Assembly (NCBI RefSeq): GCF_022414575.1
Contig: NZ_JADWYQ010000036.1
Span: forward strand, 1 to 64,000
Reading direction: 5' to 3'
Source of the DNA: Streptomyces sp. MUM 178J
GTDB taxonomy: Bacteria; Actinomycetota; Actinomycetes; Streptomycetales; Streptomycetaceae
Length of the DNA stretch: 64,000 nucleotides
Part shown: positions 1 to 10,815 of the stretch, in pieces
Numbering within the stretch: position 1 is the stretch's first letter
Layout: every line of letters starts with the position of its first letter
The notes under the pieces: model-generated
Seen by the model: only the letters and a program-made list of their open reading frames with translations
Told to the model about the DNA's origin: nothing
Databases searched by the model: none
Made by a program: the position numbers and the translations under genes

Positions 1-377
1 GGCTCGGGCTCAGCGGCGGGCTCGGCGTCGGCGCCGGCGGCCGCTTCGGCCGTCTTCGGCGTCCCCGCCGCAGCAGTCGCCTTGCGGGTGGCCCGGCGGC
101 GGGCACGAGGAGCGGGGGCCTGCGCCTCCGCCGGCTCGGGCTCCACGGCCTGCGCCTCCGCAGGCTCCGGCGCGGTGACGTCGACGGCGCCGACGTCCTC
201 TGCGGCTTCGACAGCCTGGACGATCTCCGTCGCCTCCGCGGCCCCGCTCGGCGGCCCGGCCGGACGCGAGGCCACCCGACGCTTGCGGCGCGGCGGCAGC
301 GTGTCGCTCGGGCTGTTGTTCTCTTCGATGTCGTTGTCGTGGTTCCCGGTGGTACCGGGTCCGTTCGGCTCGTGCAT
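1..377 (-). CDS. rne: Ribonuclease E/G, N-terminal fragment (cut by window edge)
   Basis: Only the first ~125 codons are present; the reading frame is open at base 1. The ATG at 377 starts MHEPNGPGTTGN, followed by a SPSDTLPPRRKRR segment and a long Ala/Pro/Glu-rich stretch with arginine clusters. That composition and the SPSDTLPPRR motif match what I recall of the disordered N-terminal extension of Streptomyces RNase ES (rns), the RNase E/G homologue that makes endonucleolytic cuts in mRNA and rRNA. The catalytic S1/RNase E domain lies outside the window. The rne-ndk-folC-valS neighbourhood is the same as in mycobacteria, which supports the call. The 231 bases upstream (378-608) hold no gene and presumably carry its promoter and leader; I see no clear terminator there. 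Confidence 0.75.
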   Translation of the reverse strand, partial: MHEPNGPGTTGNHDNDIEENNSPSDTLPPRRKRRVASRPAGPPSGAAEATEIVQAVEAAEDVGAVDVTAPEPAEAQAVEPEPAEAQAPAPRARRRATRKATAAAGTPKTAEAAAGADAEPAAEPE

Positions 378-608
378 GCGGGCGGTTCTCCCGTCGCGCT
401 CCCGGGCGCCGCGTCTGGTTCCGGTCCGGGCCGCGGCCACGTGATGTGCGCGGCCCCGCCGTCCGGGGCGCGGGCGCCGCACGGGAGCTGATGTATGGCT
501 CGCCGGTTCCGTACGCGTGATACGCACGGCCTGGCGAAAGTCTTCTGGTCTGCGCGCGGCCCGACCCAGGTGGCTCCCGAGTGCCAGGGCTGCGCTCCGG
601 CGACCGTC

Positions 609-1391
609 CTAAACGGAACCGGCACCTTCCGGCACCGTCGCGTCGGCGGTCCCGGCGGCCGTGTGTGAAGCGGCCGGGGCTGCGTCGCGGTCAGGCGCGA
701 GCGGGTCGGTCACCATGCCGGACTCCTCGTCGAAGAGCCCCTGCGCCAGCCTGGTCACCGCAGCGGGGACCGGCGGCGCCAGGTCGGCCACAGCTCGGAG
801 ACCGGACAGGACGTCGTCGGGCCGTACGGCAGGTGTCACGTGCCGCACAACCAGCCGCAGTATCGCACAGGGCTCCTGCCCCGGCCTATCGCCCGCCCCG
901 TCGACCGCCTCCAGGGCGGCGACGGCCGCGCGGGCGTCGAAGGTGCGCATGCCGTTCTTCGTCCTGCGCTGCACCTCGACGGCCCCGGCTGCGAGGAAGG
1001 CGGAGACGGCCCGCTCGGCGGCGTCCGACCCGACCCCCTCGAGCCGCAGCTCCCACACGGAGGCGGTGAGCCGATCGGCCAGACCGGAGGCCCGTGCTTC
1101 CACGGCGTCGGTGATGTCAAGCCCCTCGGGCAGCGACTCGTCCAGCAGCTTGCGCAGCCTTTCCGGGTCGCGGTGCTCGGTGAGGGCGATTTCCAGATAC
1201 TCGGCCTCGCTGCCCGTGCCGGTGGGTGCGGCATTGGCGTACGACACCTTGGGGTGCGGGGTGAATCCCGCCGAGTACGCCATCGGCACTTCGGCGCGCC
1301 GGAGCGCCCGCTCGAAGGCGCGCTGGAAGTCTCGGTGGCTGGTGAACCGGAGGCGGCCGCGCTTGGTGTAGCGCAGTCGGATGCGCTGCAC
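609..1391 (-). CDS. TIGR03936-family radical SAM-linked protein (DUF2344)
   Basis: 260 residues from a GTG start (VQRIRLRYTKRG). The family opening is present: R-x-R-x-x-Y-x-K-x-G, then FTSHRDFQRAFERALRR, and PMAYSAGFTPHPKVSYANA around residues 36-55. This small domain protein accompanies, or is fused to, the TIGR03960 radical SAM protein in many bacteria, and here the radical SAM gene lies just upstream on the same strand. The biochemical role is not established to my knowledge; a tRNA/rRNA-related role has been suggested from fusions and context. The C-terminal ~50 residues are Ala/Asp/Pro-rich and probably disordered. No strong Shine-Dalgarno precedes the GTG. A terminator-like hairpin lies between it and the radical SAM gene, so it may be separately transcribed. 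Confidence 0.8.
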   Translation of the reverse strand: MQRIRLRYTKRGRLRFTSHRDFQRAFERALRRAEVPMAYSAGFTPHPKVSYANAAPTGTGSEAEYLEIALTEHRDPERLRKLLDESLPEGLDITDAVEARASGLADRLTASVWELRLEGVGSDAAERAVSAFLAAGAVEVQRRTKNGMRTFDARAAVAALEAVDGAGDRPGQEPCAILRLVVRHVTPAVRPDDVLSGLRAVADLAPPVPAAVTRLAQGLFDEESGMVTDPLAPDRDAAPAASHTAAGTADATVPEGAGSV

Positions 1392-1722
1392 TGCCGGTGC
1401 GGGCGGCGGGCCTTCGGGCTGTCGCTTGCCCAGTGGTTCTTCTCCTCGGTGCTGGGCGTGCGCGGTACGGCGCCGCCCTTGGATGTGCGGGGTGTTCCCT
1501 GGGGGCCGCCCGGCTCACCCCCGGTTTCGCGGGGAGATCTCGGGCCCGGCCGCCGCGCCGGGAACGATGGCTCTTCTACCCAGAGTACGCGTTGCTCATC
1601 GCGCCTCGACTCACCGCCGGGTGCGGCCGCCCGGCGGAGGACATGCGAAGGCCCGGCCACCTGCGTCCCCGAGTGGCCGGGCCCTCTCCCCGAGCTGTTG
1701 AGCGATGCGGACTACGGCACCG
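1392..1722. other. Intergenic gap of 331 bases, no gene
   Basis: Between the radical SAM gene and the TIGR03936 gene, both leftward. The only structure I can support is the hairpin at 1651-1682. The rest should hold the promoter of the TIGR03936 gene; I see no convincing -10/-35 pair. The open frames crossing it on both strands look like composition artefacts. Confidence 0.5.
1651..1682 (-). terminator. Hairpin terminator after radical SAM gene
   Basis: A perfect 10-bp inverted repeat, GCCCGGCCAC (1651-1660) and GTGGCCGGGC (1673-1682), with a 12-base loop. It lies 40 bases downstream of the radical SAM stop codon. There is no U-run, as is usual for streptomycete terminators. Confidence 0.65.
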
Positions 1723-3666
<1,944 letters not shown>

Positions 3667-3732
3667 CGTCTGACAGGGGCGACTCTCTAGCGTAACCCCC
3701 TCGGAGTCGCCCCTCGGCACGGCAAACGCGCA

Positions 3733-3809
3733 CCCCGCTCCTGCGGGGACTGACCAACCTCAGCGGAACCGGCGGCCTTCAGCCCGGGACCGCCCCCGCC
3801 TTCACGGGG
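3733..3809. repeat. Two GC palindromes 61 bases apart, CRISPR-repeat-like
   Basis: Two short hairpins, CCCCGC-TCCT-GCGGGG (3733-3748) and CCCCG-CCTTCA-CGGGG (3794-3809), sit exactly 61 bases apart in the gap between the CYTH-CHAD gene and the radical SAM gene. Their cores and flanks loosely resemble type I-E repeats, and 61 is the usual I-E repeat-plus-spacer length. There are only two units, the flanks are poorly conserved and no cas genes are near. They may simply be terminators for the CYTH-CHAD gene. Confidence 0.3.
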
Positions 3810-3848
3810 AAGCAGTACATCAGTTCCAACGAGTTCCCACCCGTTCGG

Positions 3849-5375
3849 TCACGCCCCCAGCGCCTCCCTCACCCGCGGGTCCGCCGCCTTCGCCCACACC
3901 TGAGGCAGCTCCCGCTCCCGTGCGGCCGCAGCCGACTCCTCGTGCCCGTAGAGCAGGCCCCAGGTGAAGGCCGACTCCCCCGCCGCATGGGCCTGGATCG
4001 CCAGGTTCCGCAGGGCCTCGCGGGCGACGACGCTGTCCTGGTGGTCGCCGAGGACCGTCTGGACGGCCTTCATACGCTTGGCGAACCGTTTGGCCGGTTT
4101 GCCGAGCGCCGTCGTGGCGGCCTCCCCCGCGTACCGGGCGCGCTTGGCGGCCTTGCGGGCGTCGTGCAGGGCGAGGTCGCGCTCTTCGCCCGCGGGCAGG
4201 GAGAGGGCGGTCTCGACGCGCTGGGCGAGGCGGTCGTAGTCCTTGAGGACCGCCTTGGGCAGCGCCTTCTCCGCCGGACCGTCCGCGGCCTTCAGCAGCG
4301 GCGGATCGGCGAGCAGCGCCTCGAGGGAGTCCAGCAGTGCGAGGTAGCGCTTGCTGTCGAGGACGGCCACGGCCCGGCGGCGGGTGCCGGAGCCGCGGGC
4401 GGCCGCCCAGATGCGCAGCCGGCCGCGGACCGGCCCGAGGACCAGCGTCCGGGGCAGCTCGTCGATGCGGGAGCGCAGCCGCTCGGCGAGGACCTCCTGG
4501 TCGCGGGCGAAGCCGAGCTCCGCGGCGAGCCAGCGCAGCTCGTCCCCCATGGGGTCGGTGACCGACCGGTCGACGATCTTCCGGTAGGTCCGGAAGGCGC
4601 TGCGCAGCCGGCGGCTGGCGACCCGCATCTGGTGGACGGAGTCGGGCAGGTCCCGGCGTACGGCGGGGTCGTGGACGAGGATCGCGTCGACCTGTTCGCG
4701 CAGATAGGCGAGGACGTGGTCGCCGGCGGTCCGCGGCCGTGGCGGCCGCTGCGGCGCCGGGGGCCGCTCGCCCTCCGGCGCGGTCTCGGCGAGCGCTCGT
4801 GCCAGTTTCGACGGCGATGCGGCCGGCTCGATCCCGGCCTTGCGGAGCTTCTTGTCGACGGCGGCGAGGAAGGCGGTCTCCGTGCCGTCGGCGAGCTCGA
4901 CCTCGATCTCGTCCCACTCGGCCACGCGTCCGCCGTCGGTGAGGCGCTCCGCGCGCACCGAGTCCCGGCTCAGCTCGGCGAGCAGGGCGCCGTCGGCGTC
5001 GGCCAGATGCCGCAGCTCGCGCCGGGAGAGCAGCCGCATCACCGGCACGGTGGCGGCGCCCCTGACACGGGCGCGGACGAGGGCGGCGAGACTTCTGGGA
5101 AGGGAGTCCGACAGGGGGGCGGTGACCTCGTCCCGTATGCCGGGGGCGACGGGCAGCTTGAGGTGCCAGCCGGCGTCGTCGCCGCCGGTTCTGCGGCGCA
5201 GCGTGATGGAGGCGGCGGCGAGCCGCAGGTCCCGGGTGTCGTAGTAGACGGCGTCCAGCTCGGCGACGCCCTTGTCGACGACCTGCGCGACGCCGCCGAC
5301 CTTCGTCAGGTCGGGCAGTGCCGTCCGGGGGGTGGCCTCGTACTTCCGCTCGATCTCGCGCTTCGTGTCCGCCAT
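3849..5375 (-). CDS. CYTH and CHAD domain protein
   Basis: 508 residues. The N-terminal CYTH (triphosphate tunnel metalloenzyme) domain shows the signature ExExK as E7-I-E9-R-K11, followed by an antiparallel barrel pattern with alternating charged residues (YYDTRDLRL, ITLRRRTGG, WHLKLP) to about residue 200. After a Pro-rich linker comes a CHAD domain (about 220-500), an alpha-helical module with conserved histidines and basic residues (VHQMRVASRRLRS, ALHDARKAAKRARYAGE, LGDHQDSVV). CHAD domains bind inorganic polyphosphate and localise to polyP granules in other bacteria; CYTH proteins hydrolyse triphosphates. The likely role is polyphosphate or triphosphate metabolism, but the substrate cannot be read from sequence. 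The ATG start at 5375 is well placed for the motif. Confidence 0.9.
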   Translation of the reverse strand: MADTKREIERKYEATPRTALPDLTKVGGVAQVVDKGVAELDAVYYDTRDLRLAAASITLRRRTGGDDAGWHLKLPVAPGIRDEVTAPLSDSLPRSLAALVRARVRGAATVPVMRLLSRRELRHLADADGALLAELSRDSVRAERLTDGGRVAEWDEIEVELADGTETAFLAAVDKKLRKAGIEPAASPSKLARALAETAPEGERPPAPQRPPRPRTAGDHVLAYLREQVDAILVHDPAVRRDLPDSVHQMRVASRRLRSAFRTYRKIVDRSVTDPMGDELRWLAAELGFARDQEVLAERLRSRIDELPRTLVLGPVRGRLRIWAAARGSGTRRRAVAVLDSKRYLALLDSLEALLADPPLLKAADGPAEKALPKAVLKDYDRLAQRVETALSLPAGEERDLALHDARKAAKRARYAGEAATTALGKPAKRFAKRMKAVQTVLGDHQDSVVAREALRNLAIQAHAAGESAFTWGLLYGHEESAAAARERELPQVWAKAADPRVREALGA

Positions 5376-5445
5376 GAACCGAATCTAGTTCTCCCGGGCG
5401 GATCGCGGCAGGGGCAGTTCCGCGCCACCTGGCGTCGGAACCGGG

Positions 5446-6651
5446 CTATGCCGTTATCGGTTTCTGCACTCTGATCGACTGGAGGAGTCCGATCGCCACC
5501 CAGACGGCGAACATCGACGAGCCCCCGTAGGACACGAACGGCAGCGGCAGCCCGGCCACCGGCATGATCCCCAGCGTCATTCCGATGTTCTCGAACGACT
5601 GGAACGCGAACCAGGCGATGATCCCGGCGGCGACGATCGTGCCGTACAGCTCGGTCGTCTCGCGGGCGATGCGGCAGGCGCGCCACAGCACCACACCGAG
5701 CAGGAACAGGATGAAGCCCGCCCCGACAAAACCGAGCTCCTCGCCCGCCACGGTGAACACGAAGTCGGTCTGCTGCTCCGGCACGAACTGTCCGGTGGTC
5801 TGGGAGCCCTTGAACAGTCCGGTGCCCAGCAGCCCGCCGGAGCCGATGGCGATCCGCGCCTGGTTGGTGTTGTAGCCGACGCCCGCGGGGTCGAGTTCGG
5901 GGTTGGCGAAGGCCGCGAAGCGGTTGATCTGGTACTCGTCGAGCAGGCCGAGCACGGCGACGAGTACGGCTCCGAGGACTCCCGCGCCCAACAGGCCGAG
6001 GACCCAGCGGTTGGAAGCCCCGGAGGCCAGCAGCACCCCGAGGACGATCACGGCCATCACCATCACGGAGCCGAGGTCGGGCATCAGCATCACGATGGCC
6101 ATCGGGATGGCCGCCAGGCCCAGGGACTTGGCGACCACACGGTGGTCGGGGTAGGGGTGGTCGCCCGCGTCCACACGGGCGGCCAGCAGCATCGCCATCC
6201 CCAGAATGATGGTGATCTTGACGAATTCGGACGGCTGGAGGGAGAAGCCTCCGCTGATGACGATCCATGCGTGGGCGCCGTTGATCGTGGCGCCCAGGGG
6301 GGTGAGGACCAGCAGGACGAGGACGACGGAGATCCCGTACAGCACGGGGACGGCGCCGCGCAGCGTGCGGTGCCCCAGCCAGACGGTGGCGATCATCAGC
6401 GCCACGCCGATGCCGCTGTTGAGGGCGTGCCGGAAGAGGAAGTAGTAGGGGTCTCCCTGATTGAGCTCCGTGCGGTTGCGGGTCGCGGACCAGACCAGCA
6501 GGGCGCCGATGAACGACAGCATGAGCGAGGAGAGCAGCAGCGGCCAGTCGAGGCGGCGCATCACCGAGTCGCGGGCGGTGATGCGGTGCCACATTCCGGC
6601 CCGGTCGGGTCCGTAGCCGGAGACGGAGAAGCTCTTGGCGCCGGTAGGCAT
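5446..6651 (-). CDS. rodA: RodA/Sfr, SEDS peptidoglycan glycosyltransferase
   Basis: 401 residues with about ten hydrophobic membrane segments. It polymerises lipid II into glycan strands and works with a class B penicillin-binding protein. SEDS hallmarks are visible: LQPSEFVKI in the middle, the MPDLGSVMVM stretch, the periplasmic loop with NQARIAIGSGGLLGTGLFKGSQ, and the C-terminal GLPLPFVSYGGSSM. The ATG at 6651 shares one base with the TGA of the upstream pbp2 gene, so the two are translationally coupled, as expected for a RodA-PBP2 complex. In S. coelicolor the orthologue (sfr) lies in the mre cluster needed for spore-wall integrity. Confidence 0.95.
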   Translation of the reverse strand: MPTGAKSFSVSGYGPDRAGMWHRITARDSVMRRLDWPLLLSSLMLSFIGALLVWSATRNRTELNQGDPYYFLFRHALNSGIGVALMIATVWLGHRTLRGAVPVLYGISVVLVLLVLTPLGATINGAHAWIVISGGFSLQPSEFVKITIILGMAMLLAARVDAGDHPYPDHRVVAKSLGLAAIPMAIVMLMPDLGSVMVMAVIVLGVLLASGASNRWVLGLLGAGVLGAVLVAVLGLLDEYQINRFAAFANPELDPAGVGYNTNQARIAIGSGGLLGTGLFKGSQTTGQFVPEQQTDFVFTVAGEELGFVGAGFILFLLGVVLWRACRIARETTELYGTIVAAGIIAWFAFQSFENIGMTLGIMPVAGLPLPFVSYGGSSMFAVWVAIGLLQSIRVQKPITA

Positions 6652-8918
6652 CAGGGCTGCCTCCGTCCCGGCGGGCCGGCCAGCAGGTCGTCGCCCGGAT
6701 CCTGTTCACCTGTGTCGGGCTCGGCGTCGGGGGCGTCGGGCTGTTGTTCCTCGCCGTCCGCGTCCTCGGGCTGTTCGGCGTCCTCGGGCTGTTCGGCGTT
6801 CTCGGCCTTCTCGGGCTCGTACGGCCTGACCTTCGGGGCGTCGATCGTCCCATCGGGCTGGATCTTGGGCAGGGCCGTCCGGGGCTTGGGCAGCAGGGCC
6901 TTGCTCAGGTCCTGGTTGCCTTCATCGTCGAGGCCGTACATCGCCTCGTAGATATTGCGCACGGCCGGTCCTGACGCGCCGGAGCCGGTGCCGCCCTGGG
7001 AGATCGTCATCACGATGGTGTAGTCGTCGGTGTAGGTGGCGAACCACGAGGTGGTCTGCTTGCCGTAGACCTGGGCGGTGCCGGTCTTGGCGTGCATCGG
7101 GATCTTGTCCTGCGGCCAGCCCTGGAAGCGCCAGGAGGCGGTGCCGCTCTCCACGACGGAGCGGAGCGCCTTGTCCAGCTTGCCGACGGTCTCTGCGTCT
7201 ATCGGCAGCTTTCCGTGGGACTTGGGCTTGATCTCCTTGATGTGCTTGCCGTCGGCGCTGATGACGGCCTTGCCGACGGTGGGGTCGTAGAGGGTGCCGC
7301 CGTTGCTGATGGACGAGTAGATGACGGCCATCTGGAGGGGGGTGACGAGGATGTCTCCCTGGCCGATGGCGTAGTTGATGCTGTCGCCCGCCTTCAGCCG
7401 GTTGCCTTCGAGGCAGTTCTCATAGGCGATCTTCTCGGCGTAGCTGCCGTCCTTCTTCCCCGTCTTGCACCAGATGTCCTTGTTGGCCTTCCAGAAGTCC
7501 TTCTTCCACTGGCGGTCCGGGATCCGGCCGCTGACCTCGTTGGGCAGGTCGACGCCGGTCTTGGCGCCGAGGCCGAAGTCGTGGGCGGTCTTGTAGAACC
7601 AGTCTCCGGGGTTCTTCTTGGGCTTGTTGCCCCCGTCGCGCTGCCACTCCTTGTGGCCCAGCGCGTAGAAGACGGTGTTGCAGGAGACTTCCAGCGCCCG
7701 GCCGAGGCTGATGGGCCCGTAGCCGCGGGATTCGAAGTTCCGGAAGACCTGGCCGCCGAGGCTGTAGGAGCTGGAGCAGTTGTAGCTGCCGTCGAAGTCG
7801 TAGCCGGCCCGGACTGCGGCGCTCGCGGACACCACCTTGAAGATGGAGCCGGGGGCCGCCTGTCCCTGGATGGCGCGGTTGAGCAGCGGGTAGTTGGAGC
7901 CGTCGCCGGTGAGCTTGGCGTAGTCCTTGCCGGAGATGCCGCCGACCCAGGCGTTGGGGTCGTAGGTGGGGTTGGAGGCCATGGCGACGACCCGGCCGGT
8001 CTTGGATTCGAGCACGACGACGGCGCCCGAGTCGGCCTCGTACTTGCGGCCGGTGACCTTGTCGGTCTCCTTGCGGGCGGTCTTCATCGCCTCGTTCAGC
8101 TCGTACTCGGCCACCCGCTGCACCTGGGCGTCGATGCTGGTGATGACGTTGGAGCCGGGCCTGGCCGGTTCGGCCTGGGTCTGCCCCATGACGCGGCCGA
8201 GCTTGTCGACCTCGTACGAGGTCACTCCGGCCTTGCCGCGCAGCTCCTGGTCGTAGGTGCGCTCCAGGCCGGAGCGGCCGACCTGGTCGGAGCGGAGGAA
8301 GGGCGAGTCGCCGTCCTTGGCCTTCTCGATCTCCTCGTCGGTGACGGGGGAGAGATAGCCGAGGACCTGTGCGGTGTTGGCCTTGACGGGCGCGGGGTAG
8401 CGGCGTACGGCGGTGGGTTCCGCGGTGATGCCGGGGAAGTCCTCGGCGCGTTCGCGGATCTGCAGGGCCTGCTGGGTGGTGGCCTCGTCGGTGACCGGGA
8501 TGGGCTGGTACGGCGAGCCGTTCCAGCAGGGCTGCGGGGTCTCGTTGTTGCAGAGGCGGACCTTGTCCATGACCTCTTTCGGCGTCATCCCGAGGACTCC
8601 GGCCAGCCGGGTGAGGACGGCCTTGCCGTCGTCCTTCATCTTCATCAGCTCGGTGCGGGAGGCCGAGACGACGAGCCGGGTCTCGTTGTCGGCGAGGGGC
8701 ACGCCGCGGGAGTCGAGGATGGAGCCGCGGACGGCCGGCTGCACGACCCGCTGGACGTGGTTGCTCTTCGCCTCGTCCGTGAACTCGTCGCCGTTGCGGA
8801 TCTGGAGGTACCAGAGCCTGCCGCCGAGGGTGAAGAGGAGGGAGAAGACGAGTACCTGGATGATGACGAGCCGGATCTGGACTCGGGGGGTCCGCCCGGT
8901 CTCGGGGATGTTGCTCAC
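6651..8918 (-). CDS. pbp2: Penicillin-binding protein 2 (class B transpeptidase)
   Basis: 755 residues. It has one N-terminal membrane anchor (about 16-36) and a pedestal/dimerisation domain (about 55-240). The transpeptidase domain has all three active-site motifs: S358-I-F-K361, S412-C-N414 and K611-T-G613. It cross-links peptidoglycan stems outside the membrane and is the partner of the coupled RodA. The last ~80 residues are Pro/Glu/Asp-rich with repeated AEQPED units and look disordered and acidic; this extension is common in streptomycete PBP2 and of unknown role. It lies in the mreB-C-D-pbp2-rodA cluster, with a 93-base gap to mreD. Confidence 0.95.
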   Translation of the reverse strand: MSNIPETGRTPRVQIRLVIIQVLVFSLLFTLGGRLWYLQIRNGDEFTDEAKSNHVQRVVQPAVRGSILDSRGVPLADNETRLVVSASRTELMKMKDDGKAVLTRLAGVLGMTPKEVMDKVRLCNNETPQPCWNGSPYQPIPVTDEATTQQALQIRERAEDFPGITAEPTAVRRYPAPVKANTAQVLGYLSPVTDEEIEKAKDGDSPFLRSDQVGRSGLERTYDQELRGKAGVTSYEVDKLGRVMGQTQAEPARPGSNVITSIDAQVQRVAEYELNEAMKTARKETDKVTGRKYEADSGAVVVLESKTGRVVAMASNPTYDPNAWVGGISGKDYAKLTGDGSNYPLLNRAIQGQAAPGSIFKVVSASAAVRAGYDFDGSYNCSSSYSLGGQVFRNFESRGYGPISLGRALEVSCNTVFYALGHKEWQRDGGNKPKKNPGDWFYKTAHDFGLGAKTGVDLPNEVSGRIPDRQWKKDFWKANKDIWCKTGKKDGSYAEKIAYENCLEGNRLKAGDSINYAIGQGDILVTPLQMAVIYSSISNGGTLYDPTVGKAVISADGKHIKEIKPKSHGKLPIDAETVGKLDKALRSVVESGTASWRFQGWPQDKIPMHAKTGTAQVYGKQTTSWFATYTDDYTIVMTISQGGTGSGASGPAVRNIYEAMYGLDDEGNQDLSKALLPKPRTALPKIQPDGTIDAPKVRPYEPEKAENAEQPEDAEQPEDADGEEQQPDAPDAEPDTGEQDPGDDLLAGPPGRRQP

Positions 8919-9011
8919 GTTGCCCCCTCTGTCATGTTCCCGTTCCGATCCGCCCTCGCGCTGGCATCCGTGTTCGTGTCCGCTCGGCCACGGTCGTGTC
9001 GGCTTGCGTGG

Positions 9012-9677
9012 TCACAGCCGCTTGACTCCCTTGATGCGCCCGGCGCGGGTGGCGCGCGTACGGGCCGTCTTGACTCGCAGTCCGCCCCGCTGGCCGCCGA
9101 TGCGCAGCCCGGTGCCGGAGGAGAGCCAGCCCTTGGAGACGTCCTGGACGCCGCTCTGGGACTCGGCGAGCGGGTCGTTGTCCGCGCGTCTGGCGAGGGC
9201 CATGATCAACGGCACGGTGAACGGAGCGAGCAGCAGATCGTAGATCGCGGCGCTGAGCAGCAGGCTGCCCAGGCCGACATGGCGGGCCGCGGTGTCGCCG
9301 ACGAGCGCGCCGACGCCGGAGTAGAGGAGGGTGGAGCCGAGCGCGGCGGCGACGACGGCGGCCATGGGCGCGGCGGCCGACTTGAGCTGACCGTTCTCGG
9401 GTCGTACCAGCCCCGCGAGATAGCCGATGACGCACAGCACGAGCGCGTAGCGGCCGGCGGCGTGGTCTGCGGGCGGGGCGAGGTCGGCGAGCAGCCCGGC
9501 GCCGAAGCCGATGAACGCGCCCGCCAGATGGCCGTAGACGAAGGCGAGTCCGAGGACGGTCAGCAGCAGCAGGTCGGGGACCGCGCCGGGAAGCTGGAGG
9601 CGGGCGAGGATCGAGACCTGGATGACGAGGGCGACCACGACAAGGGTCGTGGAGAGCAGCATCCGGTTGAAGCGCAT
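9012..9677 (-). CDS. mreD: MreD, elongasome membrane protein
   Basis: 221 residues. The first ~165 form five to six membrane segments beginning MRFNRMLLSTTLVVV. It has the usual MreD arrangement, including GFGAGLLADLAPP and the GRYALVLCVIGYLAG helix. The C-terminal ~45 residues are hydrophilic and basic, longer than in E. coli MreD but usual for streptomycetes. MreD bridges MreC and the cytoplasmic MreB in the wall synthesis complex; in Streptomyces the complex acts mainly in spore-wall thickening. It begins 13 bases after mreC ends. Confidence 0.9.
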   Translation of the reverse strand: MRFNRMLLSTTLVVVALVIQVSILARLQLPGAVPDLLLLTVLGLAFVYGHLAGAFIGFGAGLLADLAPPADHAAGRYALVLCVIGYLAGLVRPENGQLKSAAAPMAAVVAAALGSTLLYSGVGALVGDTAARHVGLGSLLLSAAIYDLLLAPFTVPLIMALARRADNDPLAESQSGVQDVSKGWLSSGTGLRIGGQRGGLRVKTARTRATRAGRIKGVKRL

Positions 9678-9690
9678 GGCGGATCAGCTC

Positions 9691-10725
9691 CTACTGCTGC
9701 GTGTCGTCGAACTGGCCGTCGCGGCGGCCTTCGAACTGGCCGTCGAGTGCGCCGTCGGCCTGACCGTCGCCCTGGGCTTGGCCGTCGCCCTGGGCTTGGC
9801 CGTCCACGGCGTCCGGGTCGGCTGTGACGGTGACCGTGACGGTGGGCGTCGGCTTGGGCTTGGCGGGCTTGGGCGGCAGGACCGTGTCCCGCGGGTCGCT
9901 GCGCGGCGCCTTGACCACGACGCCGACGACGTCGAGCTTGGTGAAGGCGGCGAATGGGCGGACGTAGATGTTTCGGGTGAGGGCTCCGCCGGAAGGATCG
10001 ACGCGGACGACCTCGCCCACCGGCACTCCCGGCACAAACGGCTTGCCCGCCTGGGAGCCGAAGGTGACAAGCCGGTCGCCCTTCTTGACCTTGGCCTTGC
10101 CGTTGAGGAGTTGGACGGAGAGGGGGCGGTCGCCCTGGCCGGTGGCGAAGCCGAGTTCGTCGGTGCTCTCCATCCGGGTGCCGACGGTGAAGTCCGGGTC
10201 GCTGGCGAGCAGCACGGTGGCGGTGTCGGGGCCGACGGTGGTGACCCGGCCGACGAGCCCGTCGCCGTTGAGCACGGTCATGTCGCGCTCGATGCCGTCG
10301 CGTGAGCCGGCGTCGATCGTGACGGTCCAGGAGAAGCCCTGGGCTGCTCCTATGGCGATGACTTCGGCGCCCTTGATGCCGTACTGGCCGGCTCCGGCCG
10401 TCCTGAGGAGCTTGTCGAGCTGCTGCACCCTGCTCTTGGTGCGCTCGTCACTGCCGAGCTTCTGTCTCAGCAGGATGTTCTCCCGCTCCAGTTCGCTGAT
10501 GCGGTCGTGCCGCTCACCGGAGTCCCGTACGGCCCCGATGGCGTTGCCGACGGGGCCGACGGCGGCCGCGACGCCCTTCTCCACCGGGCCGAAGACCGCG
10601 GCGGCGGCCTGCCGGGCGCCGTCGACGGGTGACTCCTCGCCGCCGCGGATGTCCACCGTGATCAGTGCGAACGCGGTGGCGACCAGCAGAACCAGGAGCA
10701 GCCGGCTCTCTCGTGTGTCCCTCAC
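9691..10725 (-). CDS. mreC: MreC, elongasome scaffold protein
   Basis: 344 residues: an N-terminal membrane anchor (about 7-25), a coiled-coil region (RISELERENILLRQKLGS, about 75-100), and the double beta-barrel domain (about 115-275) with family motifs GLVGRVTTVGPDTATVLL and FVPGVPVGEVVRVD. The C-terminal tail is unusual: Pro/Lys/Thr-rich (PKPAKPKPTPTVTVTVT), then a Gly-Gln-Asp low-complexity run containing two consecutive GQAQGD units, encoded by an 18-bp tandem repeat. MreC sits on the outer face of the membrane, binds PBP2 and organises wall synthesis. Confidence 0.93.
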   Translation of the reverse strand: MRDTRESRLLLVLLVATAFALITVDIRGGEESPVDGARQAAAAVFGPVEKGVAAAVGPVGNAIGAVRDSGERHDRISELERENILLRQKLGSDERTKSRVQQLDKLLRTAGAGQYGIKGAEVIAIGAAQGFSWTVTIDAGSRDGIERDMTVLNGDGLVGRVTTVGPDTATVLLASDPDFTVGTRMESTDELGFATGQGDRPLSVQLLNGKAKVKKGDRLVTFGSQAGKPFVPGVPVGEVVRVDPSGGALTRNIYVRPFAAFTKLDVVGVVVKAPRSDPRDTVLPPKPAKPKPTPTVTVTVTADPDAVDGQAQGDGQAQGDGQADGALDGQFEGRRDGQFDDTQQ

Positions 10726-10815
10726 GTGCGGCGGCCGTGCCTTCCTCGTAGGAATATCGGTGTCTCTGTGTCAACGATGGGCCGTGTGGGTTGGCAGGCC
10801 CCCATACGGGGGGTC

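Noticed and set aside
7092..9827. A 911-codon frame opposite pbp2 and mreD
   Set aside because: Antisense of two clear cell-wall genes, composed of Val/Gly/Ala/Leu runs without any domain.
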